DNA of 51,261 nt from an uncultured Collinsella sp. GTDB lineage: Bacteria; Actinomycetota; Coriobacteriia; Coriobacteriales; Coriobacteriaceae. Within the stretch, counting starts at the first letter, position 1, and each line of letters begins with the position of its first letter. Shown here in pieces: positions 42,984-51,240 of the stretch. The stretch spans positions 1-51,261 of the forward strand of contig CAUGNZ010000013.1 of assembly GCA_959601045.1 (NCBI GenBank), read 5' to 3'. Position numbers and translations under genes: made by a program. The notes under the pieces are model-generated. The model was not told the DNA's origin and searched no databases. It worked only from the letters and a program-made list of their open reading frames with translations.

Positions 42984-44339
42984 TTAGTACGTGCGATCGT
43001 TGAGCGTGCTCCAGAGCTTCTTGGACTCGGCCATGGTCCACGCGTTGATCTTGTCCTCATCAATGCCAACGAACTCGCGATCCTTGTACAGGACGCGGCC
43101 GTTGATGATGGTGGTGCGGCAGTTTTTGCCCATCATGCCAAAGAGCATGTGGCCGTCGATGTTCTCCTCGCTCAGCGGCGTAAAGGGCTTGTAGTCCATG
43201 ACGATGACGTCGGCGGCAGCGCCGGCCTCGAGCACACCGAGTTTGCGATCGAAGTACTTGCTCGCCATCTTGGCGTTGTTCTCGAACAGCATAGTCATGG
43301 CCTCGCACCAGCCCACGTTGGGCATGGCGGCGTTGTGGCGCTGAATGACCAGGAAGACCTTGAGGCTCTCGAGCATATCGTGAGTGTAGGCGTCGGTGCC
43401 CATGCACACGGGGATGCCGCGGCGGAAGAACTCGAGCACGGGTGCGCAGCCCACGGCGTTGCCCATATTGGATTCGGGGTTGTTGACGAGCCAGGTACCG
43501 GACTCCTTGACGATATCCATCTCGGCAGGTGTCACGTGGATGCAGTGGCCGAGCATGGTGTCGGGACCCAGCAGATTGTGCTGCAGCAGGCGCTCGACGG
43601 GGCTGATGCCACCGCGGTTGAGGCGGGAGTCCCACACGTCATTCATGCCCTCGCACACATGGATGTGGAAGCCGGTCAGGCCGTTGTTGGCCTCGGCCAT
43701 CTTGTCCATGGTCTCGTCCGACAGCGTAAAGGTGGCGTGACCGCCAAACATGGCGGCGATCATATGGTTGTCGTTATCGCGACGCTCCTTGGCGGCCCAC
43801 TGGGCAAACTCGGCGTTCTCGGCAATGGCCTGGTCGCATTTTTCCTGACCGCGGCGATCGGAGACCTCGTAGCACAGGCACGAACGCATGCCCAGCTCCT
43901 GCGCGGCGTCCTTAATGGTAAAGAGGCTTCCCGGGATCTCGCAGAAGCTCGCGTGGTGATCGAAGATCGTAGTGACGCCATCGCGGATGGAGTCCAGAAT
44001 CGTGGCATAGGCGCTGGCCTTGGTGCCATCGAGCGTCAGGTTGTCGTCGATCTTCCACCATTGCTGCTCAAGATTCTCCAGGAAGTTGGTGGGGTTGCAG
44101 CCCTTGATGGCAAGGCCGCGGGCCAGACCCGAGTAGATGTGGGTGTGGCAATTGATGAGTCCGGGCATGATGAGGTTGCCCTGGGCGTCGACGTACTCGG
44201 CATCCGGGTACTTGGCCTTGAGCTCGCGCTCGGGCCCTACTTCGACGATCGTATCTCCGTCAATGGCGACTGCACCGTTGGGGATGAACGGGGCCTGAGC
44301 GTTGCGGGTAAAGACGGAACCGTTAGCGACCAGAAGCAT
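42984..44339 (-). CDS. ssnA: Putative aminohydrolase SsnA
   Basis: 451 residues from the ATG at 44339, with AAGGGAG seven bases upstream; six residues are dropped. Amidohydrolase superfamily, related to guanine and other deaminases. Metal motifs are NCHTHIYSGLARGL (H65, H67), GFHIHVCEG, MLGHCIHV and MGTDAYTHD. In the yge/ygf cluster it is required for anaerobic purine use and probably hydrolyses a purine or an opened ring; the substrate is unproven. It lies between the permease and ygfK. Confidence 0.94.
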   Translation of the reverse strand: MLLVANGSVFTRNAQAPFIPNGAVAIDGDTIVEVGPERELKAKYPDAEYVDAQGNLIMPGLINCHTHIYSGLARGLAIKGCNPTNFLENLEQQWWKIDDNLTLDGTKASAYATILDSIRDGVTTIFDHHASFCEIPGSLFTIKDAAQELGMRSCLCYEVSDRRGQEKCDQAIAENAEFAQWAAKERRDNDNHMIAAMFGGHATFTLSDETMDKMAEANNGLTGFHIHVCEGMNDVWDSRLNRGGISPVERLLQHNLLGPDTMLGHCIHVTPAEMDIVKESGTWLVNNPESNMGNAVGCAPVLEFFRRGIPVCMGTDAYTHDMLESLKVFLVIQRHNAAMPNVGWCEAMTMLFENNAKMASKYFDRKLGVLEAGAAADVIVMDYKPFTPLSEENIDGHMLFGMMGKNCRTTIINGRVLYKDREFVGIDEDKINAWTMAESKKLWSTLNDRTY

Positions 44340-44486
44340 GAATGCTCCCTTCAACATCAGAGGCGGGGTTTGACACCTCTGACATGGCGGAGTGCGAAGC
44401 GCCGGCCTACACCGGAAACGGGCCCTCTCCCGTCAACGCTTCACCAAAGGGACAAACCCTTTGAAGTGCGGCTTGGCGCCGCATAG

Positions 44487-44518
44487 CGTCGGCGGACGAG
44501 GCGATGCGTCCGCCGACG
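44487..44518 (-). promoter_or_regulatory. Perfect 12-bp hairpin between the permease gene and ssnA
   Basis: CGTCGGCGGACG (44487-44498) pairs with CGTCCGCCGACG (44507-44518), 17 bp past the permease stop, without a T-run. The remaining roughly 150 bp before ssnA contain weaker repeats and no gene. Confidence 0.6.
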
Positions 44519-44534
44519 AATAGCACCGAATTGG

Positions 44535-45929
44535 TTACTTCTTGCTCTCGGGCAAGACCAGATCCACGGCAGCGTCCTTGGCAGCATCGATGTGCTGAGC
44601 CACGACCGGCGTCTGCGGAAGGATCAGATTGAGCACGATGGCCATGATGGCGGTGGGGGTCACGGCGTTGGAGCCGATGACGGTGGACACCCAGGTGGGC
44701 ATACCCTCGCCGGCAAGGCAGCCGCTGGCCATCCAGATACCCAGGCCAAAGACGACGGAGGTACCGACGATGGTGGTAGTGCGCTGCGTGAGGCCCTCGC
44801 GGGTGAACATGCGCACGCCGTTCATGGTGATGGTGCCAAAGACGCCGACGGTCGCGCCGCCGATGACGGGCTGCGGGATAGCGGAAAGGACGGCAGAGAG
44901 CTGCGGGAACAGACCGGCGATGGCAAAGACGGCCGCGATGATCACAAAGACCCACTTGTTGACGACCTTGTTGGAGCAGATGATGCCCACGTTCTGGCCA
45001 AGGGCGCTGGTGGGAAGACCGCCCAGCAGGCCGCCGACCATAGAAGTGAGGCCCTGGGACACGATAGCGCCGGAGAGCTCGCGCTCGGTGGGCATACGGT
45101 CGATGGAGCCCAGGCAGGCGGCGGAGACGTCACCGATAACCTGGATGGCAACCATGGGGAACACGACGGCGAGGGTAATGCAGACCTCGGGATCAAACTC
45201 GAGCGCGTAGGGCATGAGCTTGGGAAGGGCGAAGACCTGAGCGGTGGCGACGCTGGAGAAGTCGATCATGCCGAAGGGGATGGAGACGATCATGCCAACG
45301 ATCATGCCAAAGAACACGGAGCCCAGCTTGAGCGTGCCCTTGCCAAAGTTGGCGAGCGCAAAGACCACGGCGAAGGTGATAAGAGCGACGCACCAGGCCT
45401 GCGGGGTGCCCCACAGCGGCGTGCCCATGCCGCCGGCCATGTACTTGACGGCCGTGGGATACAGCGAAACGCCGATGGAGAAGATGACCGTACCGGTCAC
45501 GACGGGCGGGAACAGCCACTTAATCTTGCTGTAGGCCAGACCAAAGAGGACCGCGACGGCACCGCCGACAATCTCGCCGCCCAGCAGCGCACCAAAGCTA
45601 AAGCCCGAGGCACCCATGGCCTGCAGGGCCGGCAGGAACGCGAACGAGACGCCCATGACGATGGGCAGGCCGCCGCCGATGCGGCGGAAGGGAGCGAAGG
45701 CCTGAAGGGCCGTGTCGATTGCCGAAAGAATGAGCGCAACCTGAATGATGTCGGTGCTCTGCTGGCTATTAAAGCCGTAGACGCCGGCCATGATGACAGC
45801 CGGGGTGATGATACCGGCAAACGAAGCCAGTACGTGCTGAAGGGCACACGGGATCATTTCCTTAACGGGAGGCATGCCTTCACGAGTGAACAGGGCTTCA
45901 GTGCCGTTCGTAACCGTCTCCTGGGTCAT
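44535..45929 (-). CDS. NCS2-family purine permease (xanthine/urate:cation symporter)
   Basis: 464 residues, mostly hydrophobic, with the 14-helix NCS2 pattern. The conserved helix-1 histidine lies in CALQHVLASFAG. The family signature region is GLPTSALGQNVGIICSN, and PFRRIGGGLPIVMGVSFAFL is typical of the uracil/xanthine permease group. Imports the purine for the pathway. It is the first gene of block B (permease-ssnA-ygfK-polyferredoxin-xdhD). It is divergent from the second YheO-type regulator, with a 350-bp AT-rich control region between. Urate and xanthine cannot be distinguished from sequence alone. Confidence 0.92.
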   Translation of the reverse strand: MTQETVTNGTEALFTREGMPPVKEMIPCALQHVLASFAGIITPAVIMAGVYGFNSQQSTDIIQVALILSAIDTALQAFAPFRRIGGGLPIVMGVSFAFLPALQAMGASGFSFGALLGGEIVGGAVAVLFGLAYSKIKWLFPPVVTGTVIFSIGVSLYPTAVKYMAGGMGTPLWGTPQAWCVALITFAVVFALANFGKGTLKLGSVFFGMIVGMIVSIPFGMIDFSSVATAQVFALPKLMPYALEFDPEVCITLAVVFPMVAIQVIGDVSAACLGSIDRMPTERELSGAIVSQGLTSMVGGLLGGLPTSALGQNVGIICSNKVVNKWVFVIIAAVFAIAGLFPQLSAVLSAIPQPVIGGATVGVFGTITMNGVRMFTREGLTQRTTTIVGTSVVFGLGIWMASGCLAGEGMPTWVSTVIGSNAVTPTAIMAIVLNLILPQTPVVAQHIDAAKDAAVDLVLPESKK

Positions 45930-46023
45930 TTGACCACCAATCCTCGAAATAGTTGTTTCGCATCTAACGCTCTATTGTGACGCAGTGCGGGGTTGAGGTT
46001 GTGCCTTCGTTGCATATCGTATT

Positions 46024-46073
46024 AAAGATGATTCTCATTCTCAATAATAATTTTTTGTTATCAGACTATTCTT
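46024..46073. promoter_or_regulatory. AT-rich control region with Fur-like and TAACAA motifs
   Basis: Read on the minus strand, 46024-46042 contains GAGAATGAGAATCATC, matching 14 of 19 positions of the Fur consensus. Adjacent is GATAACAAAAAATTATTATTG. A second copy of TAACAA (CATAACAATTTTTTC, minus strand) lies near 46239-46250 beside the regulator start. These resemble the TAACAAA core of the sites near dpaL. Exact promoter boxes were not resolved. Confidence 0.35.
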
Positions 46074-46279
46074 CAGCTGAGATAATGCATTTCCGCAGGT
46101 CAGGAAAGTGTCTGGTCAAAATAACATCTAACTTTTCTTTTGGTCAACCGTTTACCGCCAAATTCCTACCGTTCGTCTGTATTACGCAATGTACCTGCGG
46201 ATATACGAGATGAAGAGTAGCGTGTTACCATGAGAAAAAATTGTTATGAACCTTCCGATTTCACCCAAAGGAGTTGCCC

Positions 46280-46936
46280 GTGAACGAGACCGTACGTCGC
46301 TTTTTGCCGATGGTCGATTTCCTGGAGCAGATACTCGGTAAGAACAGCGAGATCGTCCTGCACGATTTCTCGGATCCCGACCACGCCATCGTCGATATTC
46401 GCAACGGCATCGTGAGCGGCCGCAAGGTCGGCGGTCCCGCCACCGATCTGGCGCTCAAGATCATGCACGACCCCAAGTATCGCGACCTGCCGTTTATTAC
46501 GGGCTACGAGGGGCGCGGTGCCGGTGGCAAGACGTTGGAGTCCGCGACGTTCTTTATCCGCGAAAATGACGAGATCGTCGGTATGCTCTGCGTCAACACC
46601 GACCTCTCGACCGTACGCTCCATCAACGCCATGGCGCAGCAGCTCATGGCGTGCTTCGACGCAGCGCCGACGCGCACGGAGCCCGCCCCTATCGAGGTCG
46701 AAAGCCTTTCGGAGTCCACCCAGGAGCTCATCGACCGCAGCATTGCCGAGTTGCTGAGCGCGCGCGGGCTGGATGTAGCGTCGCTTGGCCAGAGCGACCG
46801 CGTGGACGTCATTCGCCACCTCAACGGCAACGGCGTGTTTATGCTCAAGGGCGCCGTGGCCTGCGCCGCCACCGCGCTGGGCATCTCGGAGCCCAGCGTC
46901 TACCGCTACCTGCAAAAAGTTCGCAAGGAGGGCTAA
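46280..46936 (+). CDS. YheO-type transcriptional regulator, second copy (GTG start)
   Basis: 218 residues from a GTG at 46280, with AAAGGAG six bases upstream; a TTG two codons earlier abuts the site. The PAS_6-like domain has SEIVLHDFSDPDHAIVDIRNGIVSGRK and ESATFFIRENDEIVGMLCVNTDLS. The C-terminal HTH is near residues 165-215 (DRVDVIRHLNGNGVFMLKGAV, then ISEPSVYRYLQK). It is divergent from the purine permease and probably controls block B. It is clearly diverged from the 28.3-kb copy. Confidence 0.9.
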   Translation: MNETVRRFLPMVDFLEQILGKNSEIVLHDFSDPDHAIVDIRNGIVSGRKVGGPATDLALKIMHDPKYRDLPFITGYEGRGAGGKTLESATFFIRENDEIVGMLCVNTDLSTVRSINAMAQQLMACFDAAPTRTEPAPIEVESLSESTQELIDRSIAELLSARGLDVASLGQSDRVDVIRHLNGNGVFMLKGAVACAATALGISEPSVYRYLQKVRKEG

Positions 46937-46990
46937 ACGTGATCCCTTGGGGACGAAGGGAAACGGATCATTTTTGTCGCATCGCTTGAC

Positions 46991-47029
46991 AAAAGACCCT
47001 GCAGCTCGCACGCGCTGCAGGGTCTTTTT
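46991..47029 (+). terminator. Bidirectional terminator between the regulator and ridA
   Basis: AAAAGACCCTGCAG and CTGCAGGGTCTTTTT form a near-perfect stem with T-runs on both strands. It lies between two convergent genes and can end both. Confidence 0.92.
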
Positions 47030-47058
47030 GCATGTCATGTTTAGTTGTGGCCAACGCC

Positions 47059-47436
47059 TTAGAGAGCGGCGACGACCTCGATCTCGACCAGACCGCCAGC
47101 CGGAAGAGCGGCAACCTGGAAAGCGCTGCGCGCGGGGAACGGGGCCTCGAACTTGGAGGCGTAGATCTCGTTCACGGCGGCAAAGTCGGCGATGTCGGCC
47201 AGGTAGACCGTGGTCTTGACGACATCGGCAAACGTGGCGCCGGCAGCGGTCAGCAGAGCCTCGACGTTGGCGAGGGACTGCTTGGCCTGGGCCTCGACAC
47301 CCTCGGGCAGCTTGCCGGTCGCGGGATCGATGCCCAGCTGGCCGGACAGGAACACCATGTTGCCAGTCTGGATACCGGGGGAATACGGGCCGATGGCTGC
47401 GGGTGCGTTATCGGAAGACACGACGGTCTTGCTCAT
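47059..47436 (-). CDS. ridA: RidA family enamine/imine deaminase
   Basis: 125 residues from the ATG at 47436 behind AAGGAG. Hydrolyses reactive enamines such as 2-aminoacrylate. It contains AIGPYSPGIQTGNMVFLSGQLGIDP and the active-site arginine in FPARSAFQVAALP, with the terminal glutamate in LVEIEVVAAL. DpaL produces 2-aminoacrylate, so its presence in this cluster is meaningful. It has its own promoter. Confidence 0.95.
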   Translation of the reverse strand: MSKTVVSSDNAPAAIGPYSPGIQTGNMVFLSGQLGIDPATGKLPEGVEAQAKQSLANVEALLTAAGATFADVVKTTVYLADIADFAAVNEIYASKFEAPFPARSAFQVAALPAGGLVEIEVVAAL

Positions 47437-47523
47437 GTTTTTCTCCTTACAAGTAAAAGGGAACGGGAGCGCGGCGTTCACACCGGGAGGCACAGTTCGG
47501 TCTGAACACCGCGCTTGATTGGG

Positions 47524-47552
47524 ATAGTACTCAAGGTTTCCGCGCGATGCAA
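47524..47552 (-). promoter_or_regulatory. Promoter of ridA
   Basis: On the minus strand, TTGCAT, a 17-base spacer and TACTAT lie about 90 bases upstream of the ridA start. Spacing and boxes are good for a sigma-70-type promoter. The remaining sequence to 47734 holds no gene. Confidence 0.65.
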
Positions 47553-47734
47553 GATTATTATCACGCTGCGAGAATATTTTATCGCCCAACGGTTTCCCCG
47601 GACCGCTGAACGGTTCTCATGTGGAGCAGCCAGTCCAAGCTGCTGAAGACTTTATCCCGCTTAGAGCACGGGCATCGCCTGCCGCGACGGCACCACTATA
47701 CTTTTGAGTATCTGAGCATTTTGAAAGGCAGGAT

Positions 47735-50230
47735 ATGACCGCAACCGCCAGTCGAACCACCAACCGCAGACCCGAGCTTTTGGCGCCCGCCGGAGGGCCC
47801 GAGCCCTTTGCTGCCGCACTCGCCGCCGGGGCAGACGCCATCTACTGCGGCATGGGCAGCTTCAACGCACGCCGCAAGGCCACCAACTTTACCGACGAGG
47901 CCTTTGAGCAGGCCTGCCGCGCCGCGCATCTAGCCGGCTCGCGCGTCTACGTCACGGTCAACATCGTCATCAAGCAGTCCGAGATGAGCGATGCGCTGCA
48001 GCTCATCCATCGCTGCTCCACGCTGGGCGCCGACGCCTTCATCATCCAGGACTGGGGCCTGTTCTTTGAGGTCAAGCGCACCATGCCCGGCATCGAGACG
48101 CATATCTCGACCCAGGCGAACATCCACGACGACCGCGGAACCCTTTGGTGCCGCGAGCAGGGCGCCGACCGCGTGACCCTCTCGCGCGAGCTTTCCATCG
48201 ACGAGATTGCCGCCATTCACGATGCCGCGCCCGATGTGGACCTTGAGGTCTTTAGCCATGGCGCCATCTGCTTTTGCTACTCTGGCCTGTGTCTGCTTTC
48301 GAGCTTTGCCATGGCGGGACGATCGGCCAACCGTGGCATGTGCGCCCAGCCCTGCCGCTTGCTCTACGAGCTGATCGACGAGAACGGTCGCTCGCTCTCC
48401 CCTGCCGGTCGCGAGCGCGCGCTGTGCCCGCGTGACACCAACACTTCACAACTTGTTCGCCGCCTGTATGACGCCGGCGCCGCGTCGCTCAAGCTCGAGG
48501 GCCGCATGAAGGCGCCCGATTACGTGTATTCCATCGTCGACGTGTATCGTCATCAGATTGATGACATGCTGGCCGGAACCACCGTTGCCAAGGACGAGAA
48601 AGACGCCCGCCAGCGCCAGCTCAAGCGCTGCTTTAACCGCGACTTTACGCACGCCTATCAGGACGGCACCTCGGGCGACGAGATGATGAGCTATGAGCGT
48701 TCCAACAACCGCGGCCAGATCGTGGGCACGGTGCTGGGCAGCCGCCCGGCCAACCGCGATGTGCGCGGCCTCAAGCCCGACGACCGCCGTCGCCGCGCCG
48801 CCATCGCCCGTATTGAGCTGTTTGAGCCCGTGGGCAAGGGCGACCTGCTGGAGCTTCGCCACGATAACGAGTTTGACCAGTTCCTGACCACCATTGCCGC
48901 CGATGATGCCGCAGCCGGTGAAGTCATCGAATGTCGCGTACCCCGCAGCATGCCCGAGGGCTGCCGCGTCCGCGTGATTCGCAGTCAGCGTGCCATCGAC
49001 GCCGCCGGCGCCGCGCTCAAGCGCGATGTGCTGCGCCGCCGAGCTGTTGATGTGTCCGTCGTGGCGCGTCTGGGCGAGCCGTTTACCGTTACGCTCACCT
49101 GCTGCGACGACCCTTCGCTTACGGCCACGGCCACGGGCTTTACCGTCGAAGCCGCCAAGACCCGTGCGGTCGAGGCGTCCGATCTGGTTGAGCACGTCGG
49201 CCGCATGGGTTCCTCTCCCTTTGAGGCTGCGAGCTTTGAGGTGGCGCTCGATGAGGGCTGTGGCATGGGTTTCTCCGCCGTACATAAGGTGCGCGCCGCC
49301 GCTTGCAAGGCGCTGGAAGAGGCCATTCTGGCGCCGTACGCGGAGCGCGCGAAAACGCTCGAGCTGCCGGCGATTGTCACCAGTGATTCCCGCCCCGCGC
49401 CCGAGCACTACCGCGACGAGCCGCAGATCTGCGCCACCGTCACCTCGCTCGAGGCCGCCGAGGCAGCGCGGGCGGAGGGTGCAACGCGCATCTACATGAC
49501 CACCGACGCGCTCGATGCGGCCAAGCTCTCCCCCGCCGATACGTTTGAGCAGGGCATCGTACCCGTGCTCGATGAGGTCTGCCGCGCCGTTGACCACGTC
49601 CGCGTTGACCCATGGGTTGTTGCCGGCGCCACGGTCGCTATTGGCAACATCTCTGAGCTTGCCCTGGCCGCCCAGGTTGGCGCCACGGCCGAGATTCGCT
49701 CTTGCCTGCCGGTGCACAACACGCCCTGCATGGAGGCGCTTGCCGAGCGCGGAGCCGGTGCGTTTTGGCTCTCGCCCGAGATCACGCTCGACGAGATTAT
49801 CTCGCTCGGCACCGCCGCGCCCGCGGCTCTGGGCATCACCGTCTTTGGCCGCCCGCGCGTCATGACAAGCGAGCATTGCATTCTGCAGGTTGCCAACGGC
49901 TGCATCCACGATTGTGCCAACTGCCGCCTGCGTGCCCGCAAGCTCTCGCTCAAGAATATCGACGGCAAGGTCATGCCGGTGCGTACCGACATCCACGGCC
50001 GCTCACGCCTGTACGACGCCTACCCCATCGACCTCACGCCGCAAGTTCCGCAGCTGCTCGATGCCGGCGTGCGCCGTCTTATGGTCGACGGAACCTTGCT
50101 CGAGGCCGATGAGATTGGCCGTGCCGTCGCTCGCGTCCGTCGCGCTGTCGAGGCGGCTCAAGCCGGCCGCAAGCCGGCCGCCCGCCTGCGCGGCGCCACC
50201 TCGGGCTGCATGTTTGTGGGAATCAGCTAA
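47735..50230 (+). CDS. U32-family protein, long RlhA-like paralogue
   Basis: 831 residues from an ATG preceded by AAAGG. The N-terminal barrel opens RRPELLAPAGGPEPFAAALA. The U32 signature is EVFSHGAICFCYSGLCLLSS (171-190), and Fe-S-type cysteines are 179, 186, 203 and 207. A long central region (about 330-560) is typical of the DUF3656-bearing RlhA group. The end has EHCILQVANGCIHDCANCRLRA, a second cysteine cluster. Probable RNA or related hydroxylation enzyme rather than a protease. It pairs with the 658-residue U32 protein at 1.5-3.5 kb; which of them acts on 23S rRNA is unknown. Followed 15 bp later by an RluA-type enzyme, another RNA-modifying gene. Confidence 0.86.
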   Translation: MTATASRTTNRRPELLAPAGGPEPFAAALAAGADAIYCGMGSFNARRKATNFTDEAFEQACRAAHLAGSRVYVTVNIVIKQSEMSDALQLIHRCSTLGADAFIIQDWGLFFEVKRTMPGIETHISTQANIHDDRGTLWCREQGADRVTLSRELSIDEIAAIHDAAPDVDLEVFSHGAICFCYSGLCLLSSFAMAGRSANRGMCAQPCRLLYELIDENGRSLSPAGRERALCPRDTNTSQLVRRLYDAGAASLKLEGRMKAPDYVYSIVDVYRHQIDDMLAGTTVAKDEKDARQRQLKRCFNRDFTHAYQDGTSGDEMMSYERSNNRGQIVGTVLGSRPANRDVRGLKPDDRRRRAAIARIELFEPVGKGDLLELRHDNEFDQFLTTIAADDAAAGEVIECRVPRSMPEGCRVRVIRSQRAIDAAGAALKRDVLRRRAVDVSVVARLGEPFTVTLTCCDDPSLTATATGFTVEAAKTRAVEASDLVEHVGRMGSSPFEAASFEVALDEGCGMGFSAVHKVRAAACKALEEAILAPYAERAKTLELPAIVTSDSRPAPEHYRDEPQICATVTSLEAAEAARAEGATRIYMTTDALDAAKLSPADTFEQGIVPVLDEVCRAVDHVRVDPWVVAGATVAIGNISELALAAQVGATAEIRSCLPVHNTPCMEALAERGAGAFWLSPEITLDEIISLGTAAPAALGITVFGRPRVMTSEHCILQVANGCIHDCANCRLRARKLSLKNIDGKVMPVRTDIHGRSRLYDAYPIDLTPQVPQLLDAGVRRLMVDGTLLEADEIGRAVARVRRAVEAAQAGRKPAARLRGATSGCMFVGIS

Positions 50231-50245
50231 CCGAAAGGCTTACAC

Positions 50246-50905
50246 GTGAACGAAGAACCTCAAGTCCTCTACTGCGACGCCTGGCTCATGGCCATCGACA
50301 AGCCTGCCGGCATGATCGTCCACGGCGACGGCACCGGCGAGCGCACGCTCACCGACTACGCCAGCGACCTGCTGCTGGCGATGGGCGACGGCTTTGCCGC
50401 GACCGACATGCAGCCGCTCAACCGCCTGGACCGCGACACCACCGGCGTGGTGTTGTTCTCGCTCGACAAGCAGACGCAGCCCGCCTTTGACCAGATGGTC
50501 ATCGACCACGCTTTCGAAAAGCACTACCTGGCGCTCGCCGAGGGCAAGATCGACTGGAACGAAAAGCTCATCGACAAGCCCATCGCCCGCGACCGACACG
50601 ACAGCCGCAAAATGCGCGTCGGTGCCAGCGGAAAGCCGTCTCAAACGCGCGTAAAGGTGCTCAAGCGTCTTAAGAGCCGCCGCGGCCTGCCTACGCGCTC
50701 GTATATTGATGTCGAGCTGCTCACCGGCCGCAAGCACCAAATCCGTGTGCATCTGGCAAGCGAGCATCATCCCCTGGTTGGCGACGACCTGTACGGCACG
50801 CCGCGCCCCTGCGGCCTGATGCTCCACGCCCACAGCGTGTCCTTCACGCATCCCGTAACCGGCGAGCACATCCACATCGAAGCCCCCTGCCCCTGGGAGC
50901 CCTAA
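50246..50905 (+). CDS. RluA-family RNA pseudouridine synthase (GTG start)
   Basis: 219 residues from a GTG with GAAAGG seven bases upstream. The catalytic motif is NRLDRDTTGVVLFS (usually HRLDRDTSG), with the active aspartate in place. Later motifs are LTGRKHQIRVHLASEHHPLVGDDLYG and LMLHAHSVSFTHP. It lacks an N-terminal S4 domain, so it resembles RluA/TruC more than RluD. Substrate uncertain (23S rRNA or tRNA). It follows the U32 gene closely in one operon. Confidence 0.93.
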   Translation: MNEEPQVLYCDAWLMAIDKPAGMIVHGDGTGERTLTDYASDLLLAMGDGFAATDMQPLNRLDRDTTGVVLFSLDKQTQPAFDQMVIDHAFEKHYLALAEGKIDWNEKLIDKPIARDRHDSRKMRVGASGKPSQTRVKVLKRLKSRRGLPTRSYIDVELLTGRKHQIRVHLASEHHPLVGDDLYGTPRPCGLMLHAHSVSFTHPVTGEHIHIEAPCPWEP

Positions 50906-50943
50906 ACCACCACAAAGGGGACAGGCACCTTTGTGGTGGTTTT
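50906..50943 (+). terminator. Terminator with GGGGACAGGCACC core
   Basis: ACCACCACAAAGG and CCTTTGTGGTGGT are perfect 13-bp arms around GGACAGGCA, with TTT after the stem. It begins at the base after the pseudouridine synthase stop. The loop and inner stem read AAAGGGGACAGGCACCTTT, a palindrome that recurs in many bacterial intergenic spaces. Confidence 0.85.
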
Positions 50944-50973
50944 GCCGCAATGGCTCAGCCGCGGTCCCAAAAC

Positions 50974-51191
50974 GTCTCGATCTGTAACAGTTAGAGCCCG
51001 TTTTCCGGTCTATCTGTTACAGATCGAGACATTCGAATCCCCCTTAAGGGAAAATCTCAATCTGTAACAGTAACTCGGCAAAATCGATTCCAGATGTTAC
51101 AGATTGAGACAAAGGGACGGCGCGGTTCGGAAGTATCTCAATCTGTAACATCTAGCCTGCTTTTAACGGTCCAGTTGTTACAGATTTAGAC
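50974..51191. repeat. Array of six alternating 17-bp repeats, 40-41 bp period
   Basis: Units are GTCTCGATCTGTAACAG at 50974, its perfect complement ending at 51030, then TCTCAATCTGTAACAG at 51055, complement 51095-51110, then 51136-51150, complement 51176-51191. Starts are 40-41 bp apart with orientation alternating, separated by unrelated spacers of 23-25 bases. The array can fold as three hairpins of about 57 nt. Not protein-coding. Confidence 0.85.
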
Positions 51192-51211
51192 AAACCGGCA
51201 GACAACATCAG

Positions 51212-51240
51212 AACCACCCTTAAAAAGGGTGGTTTGCTCT
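51212..51240 (+). terminator. Hairpin after the repeat array
   Basis: AACCACCCTT and AAGGGTGGTT pair perfectly around AAA, followed by T-rich TGCTCTTA. It could terminate transcription from the array or from beyond the window. Bases 51241-51261 hold nothing further. Confidence 0.6.

Noticed and set aside
39965..43003. Long plus-strand open frame opposite ygfK
   Set aside because: It is the antisense shadow of ygfK, caused by high GC; low-complexity sequence without family motifs. The same applies to 36738-39266 and other long opposite frames.
50974..51191. CRISPR array
   Set aside because: Repeats alternate in direction, vary in sequence and are only 17 bp; no cas genes are in the window.
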